Shown in pieces: positions 9,211 through 17,557 of a stretch of 64,000 nucleotides of DNA; the first letter of the stretch is position 1, and each line of letters opens with the position of its first letter. Position numbers and translations under genes: made by a program. The stretch lies in NCBI GenBank assembly GCA_963837025.1, contig CAWILT010000001.1, positions 930,001-994,000 of the forward strand, read 5' to 3'. Origin of the DNA: JALZUV01 sp963837025. GTDB taxonomy: Bacteria; Pseudomonadota; Alphaproteobacteria; Rickettsiales; JALZUV01. The notes beneath the pieces are model-generated. The model did not search any database. It saw only the letters and a list, made by a program, of their open reading frames with translations, and had not been told where the DNA came from.

Positions 9211-9250
9211 AAAAAAGGCTCCCCTTTAGAATAAATTCTAAAGGGGAGCC
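9211..9250 (-). terminator. Strong terminator hairpin between convergent genes
   Basis: A perfect 16-bp inverted repeat (9217-9232 and 9235-9250, arm GGCTCCCCTTTAGAAT) ends the small gene on the - strand, where it is followed by a run of seven T. It probably also halts trkA transcription from the other side, though there the T run is missing. Confidence 0.85.
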
Positions 9251-9262
9251 TAATACTGTGAA

Positions 9263-9574
9263 CTAATGCGGCTGTTGATGGTGCGCTTTTGAAAATTCTT
9301 TCAAAGATGCGTCATACGCTCTTTGAAAATCAGCTTCAATTCGCTTACGCTCAGCAGCTTCGCGCATTTTCCACTCTTCAAGACTCATATGTTGGTCTTG
9401 TTGTGAGTGGATGGTTTCGGTTCGCTGTTTTGTTGGCGATACCTGCTTTTCTGCTTTCAAAGCATCTTTTACAACGAAGTAAAGAAGCAGTGTCAGCAGG
9501 CTAAACCAGATTAGCAAAACTAGCGTATCTCTGCTGAAAATAGAATCCCGCCAATTTTTTTGATGAATTCCCAT
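9263..9574 (-). CDS. Small single-pass membrane protein, unknown
   Basis: The predicted 103-residue protein has one hydrophobic helix near residues 17-36 (LVLLIWFSLLTLLLYFVV) after a short polar N-terminus, then a charged, Glu/Lys/Arg/Gln-rich stretch (about 55-95) likely to be a long helix or coiled coil. I do not recognise a family. It sits alone between trkA and guaB with its own strong terminator, which supports it as a real gene; the ribosome binding site is poor. Confidence 0.65.
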   Translation of the reverse strand: MGIHQKNWRDSIFSRDTLVLLIWFSLLTLLLYFVVKDALKAEKQVSPTKQRTETIHSQQDQHMSLEEWKMREAAERKRIEADFQRAYDASLKEFSKAHHQQPH

Positions 9575-9742
9575 TTTTATTTTTTTTGGAAATTAAGAAA
9601 GGTAACCTTTTTACATCTTTGCTAAAAAGCAAAAGACGAATATTCGTCATCGTGATAGGCACGAGAAAACACTAAGAAGTGAAAAGATTGCAGTTATGAT
9701 AAACTAAAAATACGTCATTAAATATGACAATTACATAACATT

Positions 9743-11197
9743 TTAGCCAATGCGATAATTGGGCGCTTCATGTGTGATGGTCACGTCATGTGCATGGCTT
9801 TCGCGCAGTCCAGCGCTGGTAATTTGCACCATTTTACAGCCGCCCTGCATCGATTCAATCGTCGCATGGCCAGTATAACCCATAGCGGCTTTTAACCCGC
9901 CAACCAACTGGTGAATCACGCCAGATACGGAGCCCTTGAAAGGCACACGTCCTTCCACACCTTCAGGCACCAGCTTCATGGTGTCATTAATTTCTTGCTG
10001 AAAATAACGATCGGCTGATCCGCGAGCCATAGCACCCACTGAACCCATGCCGCGATAGCCTTTATATGAGCGGCCTTGGAATAAAATAACCTCGCCCGGG
10101 CTTTCTTCCGTACCCGCAAAGAGCGATCCGAGCATGATACAATCAGCACCAGCAGCAATGGCTTTGGCCACATCGCCTGAGAATTTAATTCCCCCATCAG
10201 CGATGAGTGGAATGTTATGTTTGCGCGTGACAACCGCCACATTTTGAATAGCGGAAAGTTGTGGAACCCCCACCCCTGCCACCATGCGTGTGGTGCAAAT
10301 AGAGCCCGGGCCAATGCCAACCTTAACTGCCGATGCGCCTGCTTCAATCAACGCCTCAGCCGCTTCAGCCGTGGCAATGTTGCCAGCAATAATCGGAAAA
10401 TCGGCGTATTTTTGGCGTAATGTACGCACAGCTTCGATAACATTTTTAGAATGTCCATGGGCGGTATCAACAATCACAAAATCAGCACCCGCTTTGATAA
10501 GCGCCTCAGCGCGTGCTATGCCATCAGCCCCGATACCGGTGGCTGCGCCTACACGTAAACGACCAAGCGAATCTTTCGTCGCATTCGGAAATTTTTGTGC
10601 TTTTTCAATATCTTTAACGGTTATTAAGCCCACACATTTATGGTTTTCATCCACTACGATGAGTTTTTCTAATCGGTGCTTGTGTAGCAATCGCTTTGCC
10701 TCTTCACGCTTAACACCTTCTTTTACGGTAACGACATCGCGCGTCATCAGCTCTTTAATTTGCTGTTGTCTATCCACTGCAAAACGCACATCGCGGTTGG
10801 TTAAAATACCTACCAGCGTGCCATCTTCTTCTGTTACGGGAATACCGGTTATCGCGTGCTGCTGCATTAAATCGAGTGCTTGGGCAAGCGTAGCATCCGG
10901 TTGCGTGGTAACAGGATTTATCACCATGCCTGATTCAAACTTTTTCACTTTCATCACTTCAGCAGCTTGCTGTTCAATCGTCATATTTTTATGTAAGCAG
11001 CCCACTCCACCATGTTGCGCCATGGCTATCGCCAGTGAAGCTTCCGTCACCGTGTCCATCGCGGCAGATAAAAGTGGAATGCCTAATGCAATATCGCGGG
11101 TAAGGCGTGTGGTGGTTTTAACATCGGAGGGGACAACATCGGATGCGGCAGGTTGCAGCAAAATATCATCAAAGGTGAGTGCGAGGGGGTGTTCCAT
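9743..11197 (-). CDS. guaB: Inosine-5'-monophosphate dehydrogenase
   Basis: GuaB oxidises IMP to XMP with NAD+, the committed step to GMP. The 484-residue product starts with the conserved LTFDDILLQP, carries two CBS domains at about 95-205 (ITGIPVTEEDGTLVGILTNRD and the second repeat), and has the active-site loop GPGSICTTRMVAGVGVPQ with the catalytic Cys, the IMP-binding ADGGIKFSGD and the flap region GYRGMGSVGAM. Length and architecture are standard. guaA is not adjacent. A small hairpin (GTCAT...ATGAC, 9714-9728) with T-rich sequence on the - strand may terminate it. Confidence 0.97.
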   Translation of the reverse strand: MEHPLALTFDDILLQPAASDVVPSDVKTTTRLTRDIALGIPLLSAAMDTVTEASLAIAMAQHGGVGCLHKNMTIEQQAAEVMKVKKFESGMVINPVTTQPDATLAQALDLMQQHAITGIPVTEEDGTLVGILTNRDVRFAVDRQQQIKELMTRDVVTVKEGVKREEAKRLLHKHRLEKLIVVDENHKCVGLITVKDIEKAQKFPNATKDSLGRLRVGAATGIGADGIARAEALIKAGADFVIVDTAHGHSKNVIEAVRTLRQKYADFPIIAGNIATAEAAEALIEAGASAVKVGIGPGSICTTRMVAGVGVPQLSAIQNVAVVTRKHNIPLIADGGIKFSGDVAKAIAAGADCIMLGSLFAGTEESPGEVILFQGRSYKGYRGMGSVGAMARGSADRYFQQEINDTMKLVPEGVEGRVPFKGSVSGVIHQLVGGLKAAMGYTGHATIESMQGGCKMVQITSAGLRESHAHDVTITHEAPNYRIG

Positions 11198-11285
11198 GTG
11201 CGACTTGTAAAGACGTCGGCAAAAATGTCAAGTATGGCATTGCCAAGATTGTTTCGGTTGACTATAAGCACCTTTATTAAACCGT

Positions 11286-11361
11286 GGTCGGATAGCTCAG
11301 TTGGTAGAGCAGAGGATTGAAAATCCTCGTGTCGGGGGTTCAAATCCCTCTCCGACCACCA
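11286..11361 (+). tRNA. tRNA-Phe (GAA)
   Basis: A complete 76-nt cloverleaf: acceptor GGTCGGA pairs TCCGACC, D arm TAGCTCAGTTGGTAGAGC, anticodon stem GAGGA/TCCTC around loop TTGAAAA giving anticodon GAA, T arm with GGTTCAAATCC, discriminator A and encoded CCA. Confidence 0.97.
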
Positions 11362-11473
11362 CTTAACTTTCACACAAATTTAGACTCCTCTTATGCGATT
11401 TGATTATTGGCGAATCGTACGTTTATACGTTTTGCATTATGGTGCACAAATTAAACAATGAAGGAGAATTGAT

Positions 11474-12046
11474 ATGTCACAGACATTAAAAAATAAAAAA
11501 ATAGCATTTTTAGCCACCGATGGTTTTGAGCAAGTAGAACTAACTCAACCGTGGGAAGAAATAAAAAATGCGGGCGCTGAAGTCACCCTTGTATCCGTAA
11601 AATCCGGTGAAATACGCGGCTTTAAGCATGATGAAAAAGCCGATAGCTTTACCGTTGATAAAACAGTGGATGAAGTGTCGGCATCTGATTTTAATGGCTT
11701 GGTGCTTCCCGGCGGCGTGTTTAACCCCGATGCGCTACGCACAAACGAAAAAGCTGTAAGTTTTGTTCGTGATTTTTTCAAACAGCATAAGCCGGTAGCG
11801 GCCATTTGTCATGGGCCCATTCTATTGATTGAAGCCGATGTGCTTAAAAATCGCACCCTTACTTCATTCCCAAGCATCAAAACCGATATTGAAAATGCTG
11901 GTGCAACATGGGTAGATAAAGAAGTTGTATGTGATGAAGCACTCGTAACAAGTCGTAAACCTGAGGATTTAAAAGCATTCTGCAAAAAAGCGATTGAAGA
12001 ATTTGCTGAAGGTAAACATGTAGACCAAGTAGCTGATGCTGCCTAA
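11474..12046 (+). CDS. DJ-1/PfpI family protein (YhbO/PfpI type)
   Basis: The 190-residue product is a class I glutamine amidotransferase-like protein of the DJ-1/PfpI superfamily. The nucleophile elbow AICHGP places the reactive cysteine at 112, with the expected acidic residue early in the chain (DGFEQVELTQP) and the LVLPGGVFNPD strand-loop. Relatives act as glyoxalases, deglycases or stress chaperones; the precise activity cannot be read from sequence. A strong AAGGAGAA ribosome binding site precedes the ATG and a terminator follows, so it is a single-gene unit. Confidence 0.92.
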   Translation: MSQTLKNKKIAFLATDGFEQVELTQPWEEIKNAGAEVTLVSVKSGEIRGFKHDEKADSFTVDKTVDEVSASDFNGLVLPGGVFNPDALRTNEKAVSFVRDFFKQHKPVAAICHGPILLIEADVLKNRTLTSFPSIKTDIENAGATWVDKEVVCDEALVTSRKPEDLKAFCKKAIEEFAEGKHVDQVADAA

Positions 12047-12068
12047 ACTTCACTCAATTTTTCCAACA

Positions 12069-12097
12069 AAAAGGGAGGCTGCGTGCCTCCTTTTTTT
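12069..12097 (+). terminator. Rho-independent terminator
   Basis: GGGAGGC and GCCTCCT form a stem around TGCGT, followed by seven or more T, directly after the DJ-1/PfpI gene. Confidence 0.88.
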
Positions 12098-12161
12098 ATT
12101 GGAAAGCTATTAATAAAGCTGCAAGATTGACGGAAGTTCTTTTCCCTGCCACAACCAAATC

Positions 12162-14360
12162 ATGCAAGATAGAGCCGCCATCGTTCATGAAAATTTTCTT
12201 TCCCGTGTGAAAGCAAATAATCTTCCCGTCACACATAATATTTCGCTCGCCGATGCGGGACTGTCAAAAAAACAGTTGCAACAATTGGTAGAAAGCCAGT
12301 TTTTGAGCCGCCAACTGGATAGAGTATCGCGCGAATTGAAAGAGAAAGGCGAAAGTTTCTACACCATTGGCAGCGCAGGACATGAAGGCAATGCCGCCAT
12401 CGCTGCGGCTTTCCGTGTTGATGATATGGCCTTTTTGCATTATCGCGACGCGGCATTTTTTATTGAACGCTCTAAAAAATTACCGGACGTTGATATTATT
12501 AAAGATATGCTGCTTAGCTTTACTGCCAGTAAAGACGACCCTATCAGTGGCGGCCGCCATAAAGTATTGGGCAGCAAAGCACTTTTTGTGCCGCCGCAAA
12601 CCAGTACCATTGCTTCACATTTGCCTAAAGCAGTTGGCTTCGCCAGCTCAATAGGGTTGAATCGACGCCTAAAACGGCAAGGTATTGTGGCGCAAGATAG
12701 TATTGTGTTATGCAGTTTTGGCGATGCATCGCTTAATCACTCTACAGCTCAAGGCGCGATTAATACCGCCAGCTATACGGCCTTTAAAAAAATACATCTT
12801 CCATTGCTTTTGATTTGTGAAGATAACGGCATCGGCATCTCAGTACCCACCCCCGATGGCTGGGTGAAAGCCACCATGAGCGCCAAGCCGGGTATTAAAT
12901 ATTTTAGCTGCAATGGGTTAGATGTGGTGGATACTTATCGTGTAGCCAAACAAGCGGAAGCCTATATTCGTAAAACCCGTATGCCTGCCTTTTTACATAT
13001 GCGATGCGTGCGATTATTTGGCCATGCCGGTGCCGATGCACAGCACGTTTATTTGGATGAAGCGGCTATAATTGAAACCGAAAGTCACGATCCGCTGCTT
13101 TATTCTGCACAATTATTAATGCAGCATTGCAGCATGAAGCCTGATGAGATATTGGCGCTTTATCATTCAATCGGCGATAAAGTGCAAACCGCCGCGAAAA
13201 AAGCCGTTAAACATCCGAAGTTAGAAACCGCTGAAGAAGTGATGGAATCTATCATCCCACCCGCGCGTGATATCACGCCACACCATTCAAAAACCTATCT
13301 ACGCGAAGAATTATTTAAAAATGATATTTCGCGGATGCAGCGCCCTCAAACCATGGCACGACTCATCAACTATGCACTAGCTGATTTAATGCTGGAAGAT
13401 GAAACCATTACGATGATGGGCGAAGATATTGGCAAGAAAGGCGGAGTCTATTCCGTAACCTCTAAGTTATATGAATATTTTGGCGGTCACCGCGTAATTG
13501 ATACGTTACTTGATGAGCAATCCATCTTAGGTATGGCTATCGGCATGGCGCAAAATGGATTGCTTCCCATTCCCGAAATTCAGTTTTTAGCGTATTTACA
13601 TAATGCCGAAGATCAATTGCGTGGTGAGGCCGCGACCTTAAGCTTTTTCAGCCAAGGGCAATTTACCAACTCGATGGTGATTCGCATTGCAGGCTTAGCC
13701 TACCAAAAAGGGTTCGGGGGGCATTTTCATAATGATAATAGCTTTGCCGTGTTACGCGATATTCCGGGGATTATCGTAGCCTGCCCCAGCAATGGCGCTG
13801 ATGCGGTTGGCCTGCTGCGCGAATGCGTGCGCCTAGCACGTCAAGAACAACGCGTGGTGGTGTTTTTAGAACCCATTGCACTCTATATGACCAAAGATTT
13901 GCATGAGGAAAAAGACGAAGCCCTCACGTTAAGTTATGAGGATGCAGCAGCGAGGCCGCTTATTCCATTTGGCCACATCGCCACTTATGGCCAAGGTAAG
14001 GATTTGGCAATTATATCTTACGGCAATGGCGCCTATTTATCGCGCCAAGTGCGCAAAGATTTAGAATATCATCACGATATTAAAGCCAAGATTATTGATT
14101 TGCGCTGGTTATTACCTTTACCTATGGACGAATTATTAAAGGCGCTTAAAGGCATTAAAAATATTCTGATTGTTGATGAATGTCGCCGTACAGGAAGCCT
14201 TAGCGAGGAAATTTTCACATGTTTAACCGAGCGCCTAGGCAAGAAAATTATTATGAGCCGTGTTACTGCTAAAGATAGTTTTATTCCTCTAGGTAAAGCC
14301 GCAACCGCCACCTTGCCAAGCAAACAAGACATTACTGAAGCAGCTTTGAAATTTTTCTAA
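12162..14360 (+). CDS. Fused E1 alpha-beta 2-oxoacid dehydrogenase
   Basis: The 732-residue protein joins two thiamine-diphosphate domains normally encoded separately. The first half (about 1-370) resembles E1 alpha: the TPP motif runs from SFGDASLNHSTAQG to EDNGIGIS. The second half (about 385-732) resembles E1 beta: MGEDIGKKGGVYSVT, the TLLDEQSILGMAIGMA segment, EIQFLAYLHNAEDQLR, the HNDNS histidine loop and the transketolase C-domain (IIDLRWLLPLP). Such fusions occur in branched-chain 2-oxoacid dehydrogenase E1 enzymes. No lipoyl-bearing E2 or E3 gene is adjacent, so the complex partner and substrate are unknown. There is no clear Shine-Dalgarno. Confidence 0.87.
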   Translation: MQDRAAIVHENFLSRVKANNLPVTHNISLADAGLSKKQLQQLVESQFLSRQLDRVSRELKEKGESFYTIGSAGHEGNAAIAAAFRVDDMAFLHYRDAAFFIERSKKLPDVDIIKDMLLSFTASKDDPISGGRHKVLGSKALFVPPQTSTIASHLPKAVGFASSIGLNRRLKRQGIVAQDSIVLCSFGDASLNHSTAQGAINTASYTAFKKIHLPLLLICEDNGIGISVPTPDGWVKATMSAKPGIKYFSCNGLDVVDTYRVAKQAEAYIRKTRMPAFLHMRCVRLFGHAGADAQHVYLDEAAIIETESHDPLLYSAQLLMQHCSMKPDEILALYHSIGDKVQTAAKKAVKHPKLETAEEVMESIIPPARDITPHHSKTYLREELFKNDISRMQRPQTMARLINYALADLMLEDETITMMGEDIGKKGGVYSVTSKLYEYFGGHRVIDTLLDEQSILGMAIGMAQNGLLPIPEIQFLAYLHNAEDQLRGEAATLSFFSQGQFTNSMVIRIAGLAYQKGFGGHFHNDNSFAVLRDIPGIIVACPSNGADAVGLLRECVRLARQEQRVVVFLEPIALYMTKDLHEEKDEALTLSYEDAAARPLIPFGHIATYGQGKDLAIISYGNGAYLSRQVRKDLEYHHDIKAKIIDLRWLLPLPMDELLKALKGIKNILIVDECRRTGSLSEEIFTCLTERLGKKIIMSRVTAKDSFIPLGKAATATLPSKQDITEAALKFF

Positions 14361-14475
14361 TCCTACGGCTTAAACCTATCGTTTAGCGCTTTACAGCTTG
14401 CGCCTAATCGATTATAGAAGCCGTCATCACCGTAAAGCGTTGCAATGAAGCAATGATGGTACTGTGGGAGTCGTA

Positions 14476-15408
14476 ATGAAAATTTTAGCGTGCAACAGCA
14501 ACTTGCCTTTGGCAAAATCCATCGCGTCATATTTGGGCATGGAATTGACCAAAGTTGATGTTACCAAATTCCCCGATTCGGAAGTGTTTGTTGAAATTCA
14601 TGAGAATGTTCGTGGCCAAGATGTGTTCGTGGTGCAATCCACATCCAACCCCGCCAACCAAAATATTATGGAATTACTCATCACATTAGATGCGCTCAAA
14701 CGCGCATCGGCGCGGCGCGTAACCTGCGTAATGCCTTACTTTGGCTATGCTCGCCAAGATCGCAAGCCTGGCCCACGCACGCCTATTTCTGCCAAATTAG
14801 TAGCCAATATCATAACCTCAGCAGGTGCTGATCGCGTATTGACGCTTGATTTGCACGCCGGTCAAATTCAAGGCTTTTTCGATATTCCAGTGGATCATCT
14901 CTATGCCCGCCCCGTGATTGTGGATGATATTAAAAAGAAATATGGCGATAAACCGCTTACCGTTGTTTCGCCTGATGTAGGCGGCGTAGTACGTGCCCGA
15001 TCGCTCGCCAGCCGCATTAATGCCGATTTAGCCATTATTGATAAGCGCCGCGAGCGTGCCAGCGTATCGGAAGTCATGAATGTTATCGGCGATGTAAAAG
15101 ACCGTCATTGCATTTTATTCGATGATATTGTCGATACCGCAGGCACGTTATGTAACGGCGTGGAAGCCTTAATCGAAAAAGGCGCGGCAGGCGTTTCTGC
15201 CTACATTACCCACGGCGTATTATCAGGCCCAGCAGTGGAGCGCGTCGAAAAATCGAACATGGACGAACTGGTTATTACCGATTCTATTCGCCAATCCGAC
15301 AGTGTGGTCAACCACACCAAAATCAGAACCATCACCATTGCCCCACTCTTAGCAGAAGCAATATCACGCATTAATAATGAGGACTCGGTTTCGAGCCTTT
15401 TTGAATAA
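14476..15408 (+). CDS. prs: Ribose-phosphate pyrophosphokinase
   Basis: PRPP synthetase converts ribose 5-phosphate and ATP to PRPP for purine, pyrimidine, histidine and tryptophan synthesis. Signatures: the N-terminal KILACNSNLPLAKSIASYLG, the YARQDRK segment, DLHAGQIQGFFDIPVDHL and the PRPP loop ILFDDIVDTAGTLCNG. The 310-residue length is standard. GGGAG lies five bases before ATG 14,476, which decides against the upstream GTG at 14,464. It is followed by rplY and pth, a frequent order in proteobacteria. Confidence 0.97.
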   Translation: MKILACNSNLPLAKSIASYLGMELTKVDVTKFPDSEVFVEIHENVRGQDVFVVQSTSNPANQNIMELLITLDALKRASARRVTCVMPYFGYARQDRKPGPRTPISAKLVANIITSAGADRVLTLDLHAGQIQGFFDIPVDHLYARPVIVDDIKKKYGDKPLTVVSPDVGGVVRARSLASRINADLAIIDKRRERASVSEVMNVIGDVKDRHCILFDDIVDTAGTLCNGVEALIEKGAAGVSAYITHGVLSGPAVERVEKSNMDELVITDSIRQSDSVVNHTKIRTITIAPLLAEAISRINNEDSVSSLFE

Positions 15409-15426
15409 ATAAACGGAGAAAATATT

Positions 15427-16098
15427 ATGAAAGCCAAATATACTTTACAAGCTGAATCACGCGAAAAACTAGGCCGTGGTGCTGCACGCGAGTTGCGTCG
15501 CACAGGCCGCATTCCTGCTGTTCTTTATAGCAGCAAAATTGAACCAAAAAGCTTTTCACTGTCGGAAAATGAATTTTTGCGCGAATATAACAAAGGTGGT
15601 TTGCGCTCTAAGCTGGTTGAACTGAATGTGGAAAATAACAAATTTTACGCTCTAGCGCGCGAAATTCAAACCCATCCTGTAAGCGATAAAGTTGAACATA
15701 TCGACTTTTTGCAAGTAGATGCTGAAACGCGCATCCCCGTTGCCGTTCCGCTTAAACTTGTCAATGCAGAAAAATGTCCGGGCGTTAAACGCGGCGGTTC
15801 CATCAACGTGGTGCGTCACTTTGTTCGCCTTGTTTGCTTGCCCGATAATATTCCATCATCGCTTGATGTGGATGTTTCCGAAGCGATGATTGGCGATTCA
15901 ATTCACATCAGCGAAATTACTTTACCTGAAGGCGTAACGCCTATGGTTGAGGATCGTGACTTTACGATTGTTACCATTGCTGGCCGTTTGGCTAAAGAGG
16001 AAGAAACAACAACCGAAGAAGTAGCAGCCGATGAAGTGCCCGTTGAAGGTGAAGAAGCTGCTGAAGGCGAAGTTGGCGCTGAAGCTGCGGCAGAGTAA
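15427..16098 (+). CDS. rplY: 50S ribosomal protein L25 (Ctc/TL5 type)
   Basis: The 5S-rRNA-binding L25 domain occupies about residues 1-95 (starting SREKLGRGAARELRRTGRIPAVLY), followed by the Ctc/TL5 C-terminal beta domain (about 100-195; LPEGVTPMVEDRDFTIVTI) and an acidic Ala/Glu-rich tail. The two-domain form of about 220 residues is usual in alphaproteobacteria. A CGGAGAA ribosome binding site lies upstream, and the spacing of 18 bases from prs suggests co-transcription. A terminator follows before pth. Confidence 0.96.
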   Translation: MKAKYTLQAESREKLGRGAARELRRTGRIPAVLYSSKIEPKSFSLSENEFLREYNKGGLRSKLVELNVENNKFYALAREIQTHPVSDKVEHIDFLQVDAETRIPVAVPLKLVNAEKCPGVKRGGSINVVRHFVRLVCLPDNIPSSLDVDVSEAMIGDSIHISEITLPEGVTPMVEDRDFTIVTIAGRLAKEEETTTEEVAADEVPVEGEEAAEGEVGAEAAAE

Positions 16099-16115
16099 TT
16101 TTGCTAAACCAAATC

Positions 16116-16153
16116 AAAAAGGGTGTGGAACGATTTTGTTCTGCACCCTTTTT
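16116..16153 (+). terminator. Rho-independent terminator after rplY
   Basis: AAAAAGGGTGTGGAAC and GTTCTGCACCCTTTTT form a 16-bp stem with two wobble positions, loop GATTTT, then T-rich sequence. It lies just before pth, so pth must rely on read-through or a promoter within the short gap. Confidence 0.85.
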
Positions 16154-16184
16154 ATTTTTCAAACCATGCGCTAACATTGAACCC

Positions 16185-16742
16185 ATGAAACTTTATGTAG
16201 GCCTCGGCAATCCGGGTGAGAAATATGCAAATCATCGCCATAATGCAGGTTTTATGTTGCTTGATGCGCTGGCGGATGCCACCTCCGCGCCTGCGTGGAG
16301 CAGCAAATTTAATGGAGCAATCACCACCATCAGCATTGAAGATGAAAAAATTCTTTTGCTCAAACCCATGACTTTTATGAATCGCTCCGGCCAGTCGGTA
16401 GCTGCCGCAGCTAAATTTTATAAAATTGAACCAAAAGATATTACTGTTTTTCACGATGAACTCGACTTGCCCAATGCTAAATGCCGTATCAAATTTGGTG
16501 GCGGCCATGGCGGCCATAATGGCCTGCGCGATATTGATGCCCATTGCGGCAAAGAGTATCGCCGCATCCGCCTAGGCATCGCTCACCCAGGCCATAAAGA
16601 TGCTGTCAGCGGCTATGTGCTACATGATTTTAGCAAAACCGAGCGCGAAGCTATGGATACTTTCATTGACCGCATCATTATCCACCGCAACTATCTCATC
16701 AATAACCAAGATGCCGAGCTGATGAATAAATTGGCGATATAG
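16185..16742 (+). CDS. pth: Peptidyl-tRNA hydrolase
   Basis: Pth releases tRNA from stalled peptidyl-tRNA. MKLYVGLGNPGEKYANHRHNAGF is the canonical start with catalytic His in HNAGF; KPMTFMNRSG, FHDELDLP and GGGHGGHNGLRDI are the other family motifs. 185 residues is normal. The open frame reaches back to 16,101, but this would run across a terminator hairpin, so the ATG at 16,185 is chosen. A palindromic repeat element begins 6 bases after the stop. Confidence 0.96.
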   Translation: MKLYVGLGNPGEKYANHRHNAGFMLLDALADATSAPAWSSKFNGAITTISIEDEKILLLKPMTFMNRSGQSVAAAAKFYKIEPKDITVFHDELDLPNAKCRIKFGGGHGGHNGLRDIDAHCGKEYRRIRLGIAHPGHKDAVSGYVLHDFSKTEREAMDTFIDRIIIHRNYLINNQDAELMNKLAI

Positions 16743-16748
16743 TTCACC

Positions 16749-16832
16749 GTCATCCTGAACTTGTTTCAGGATCCATTCCTCCATATACTCATCATGCGTG
16801 GCATCATGGTTGCTGAATAAATTCAGCATGAC
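16749..16832. repeat. Short palindromic repeat element (type A)
   Basis: An 84-bp unit bounded by inverted ends GTCATCCTGAA and TTCAGCATGAC (one mismatch), with internal inverted pairs CCTGAA...TTCAGG and GCTGAA...TTCAGC. It resembles the short palindromic elements scattered through many alphaproteobacterial genomes, whose - strand reads 'ILKQVQDDG'. A relative lies at 28,364-28,446. Confidence 0.75.
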
Positions 16833-17001
16833 AATTTCTTTGTTATATTTGTTATATGAAGATTACATGACAATCTGCCTATCCATTTGCCCCACCTCAC
16901 CTTTTCTGGTATCTTAATTAGGTTCTTTCGACGCTTTTTTACACTTAAAAGCATCGTACATTTAATTCACGAATCGCAAACGCGGTTCTAAATCTTAACT
17001 G
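16833..17001. other. Intergenic region, no gene seen
   Basis: AT-rich sequence between the palindromic element after pth and the small lipoprotein gene. I see no gene, RNA or clear promoter in it. Confidence 0.4.
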
Positions 17002-17349
17002 ATGAAACAATTCATCTTCTTGAGCCTCGCGCTCATCACCTTCGCTAGCTGCGATGAAATAAAATGGGGAGGCACCAGTGCCTTTGATGCTTTAAATGAA
17101 GGAGACCCAGCACAGATGTGCGGAACTCTTCTGAAAAGCGTTGCCATTGGCAGCGGAGCGGGTACTAACCAGTTTGGTGTCTTCTTTGTTGTTGATCTCA
17201 TAGACGAACAAGGCGTCCACCGAACAATCACGTCAGACGATGAACTAATTTGGCGGATGCCAGACAGTTCTAATTTCTGCGTTGAGTTTATTCCCATTAA
17301 TGGAAGCGACGTCTATCGCTCAAAGCCAGTAGCATTTGCTGAAAAATAG
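17002..17349 (+). CDS. Small putative lipoprotein, unknown
   Basis: This 115-residue product begins with a short signal sequence ending in FASC, an acceptable though not ideal lipobox with Cys17 as the lipidated residue and Asp at +2. The mature part is about 98 residues with two further Cys and mixed beta-like hydrophobicity; I recognise no family. It has its own terminator and stands between pth and rplK. Probably a periplasmic lipoprotein. Confidence 0.65.
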   Translation: MKQFIFLSLALITFASCDEIKWGGTSAFDALNEGDPAQMCGTLLKSVAIGSGAGTNQFGVFFVVDLIDEQGVHRTITSDDELIWRMPDSSNFCVEFIPINGSDVYRSKPVAFAEK

Positions 17350-17363
17350 CATAGTGGACCAAC

Positions 17364-17399
17364 AAAAAGTACTGACTCCTTTAGGAGTTGGTGCTTTTT
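17364..17399 (+). terminator. Rho-independent terminator
   Basis: AAAAAGTACTGACTCCT and AGGAGTTGGTGCTTTTT form a long stem with wobble pairs and a TT loop, ending in a T run; it follows the small lipoprotein gene. Confidence 0.8.
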
Positions 17400-17557
17400 G
17401 CCGTTCTGAGGCTTGTTTTGAGCGCTCAATTCGCAGCGAATATTACAACCTCACAGTAATTATTTCCTGTTAGTGGCAAAACTTTGCAAAAAAGGGGTTG
17501 CATAGTGGCGTGGTATATCCTAAAAGCCTAGCTCCCCAAGGGGCTAAGGATAAGATT

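Noticed and set aside
10284..11210. 308-codon open frame on the + strand
   Set aside because: It is fully antisense to guaB, whose motifs are certain; the product is Ser/Ala/Thr-rich as expected of a shadow frame.
14386..14445. Inverted CGCTTTAC...GTAAAGCG upstream of prs
   Set aside because: The arms are about 45 bases apart with no conserved loop or riboswitch-like core; not enough to call a regulatory element.
16620..16829. Small - strand frame across the pth end and repeat
   Set aside because: It is the typical spurious translation of a palindromic repeat element.
17460..17557. Promoter for rplK (TTGCAT and TATATC)
   Set aside because: Spacing of 10 bases is far from the usual 16-18, so I do not list it as a promoter.
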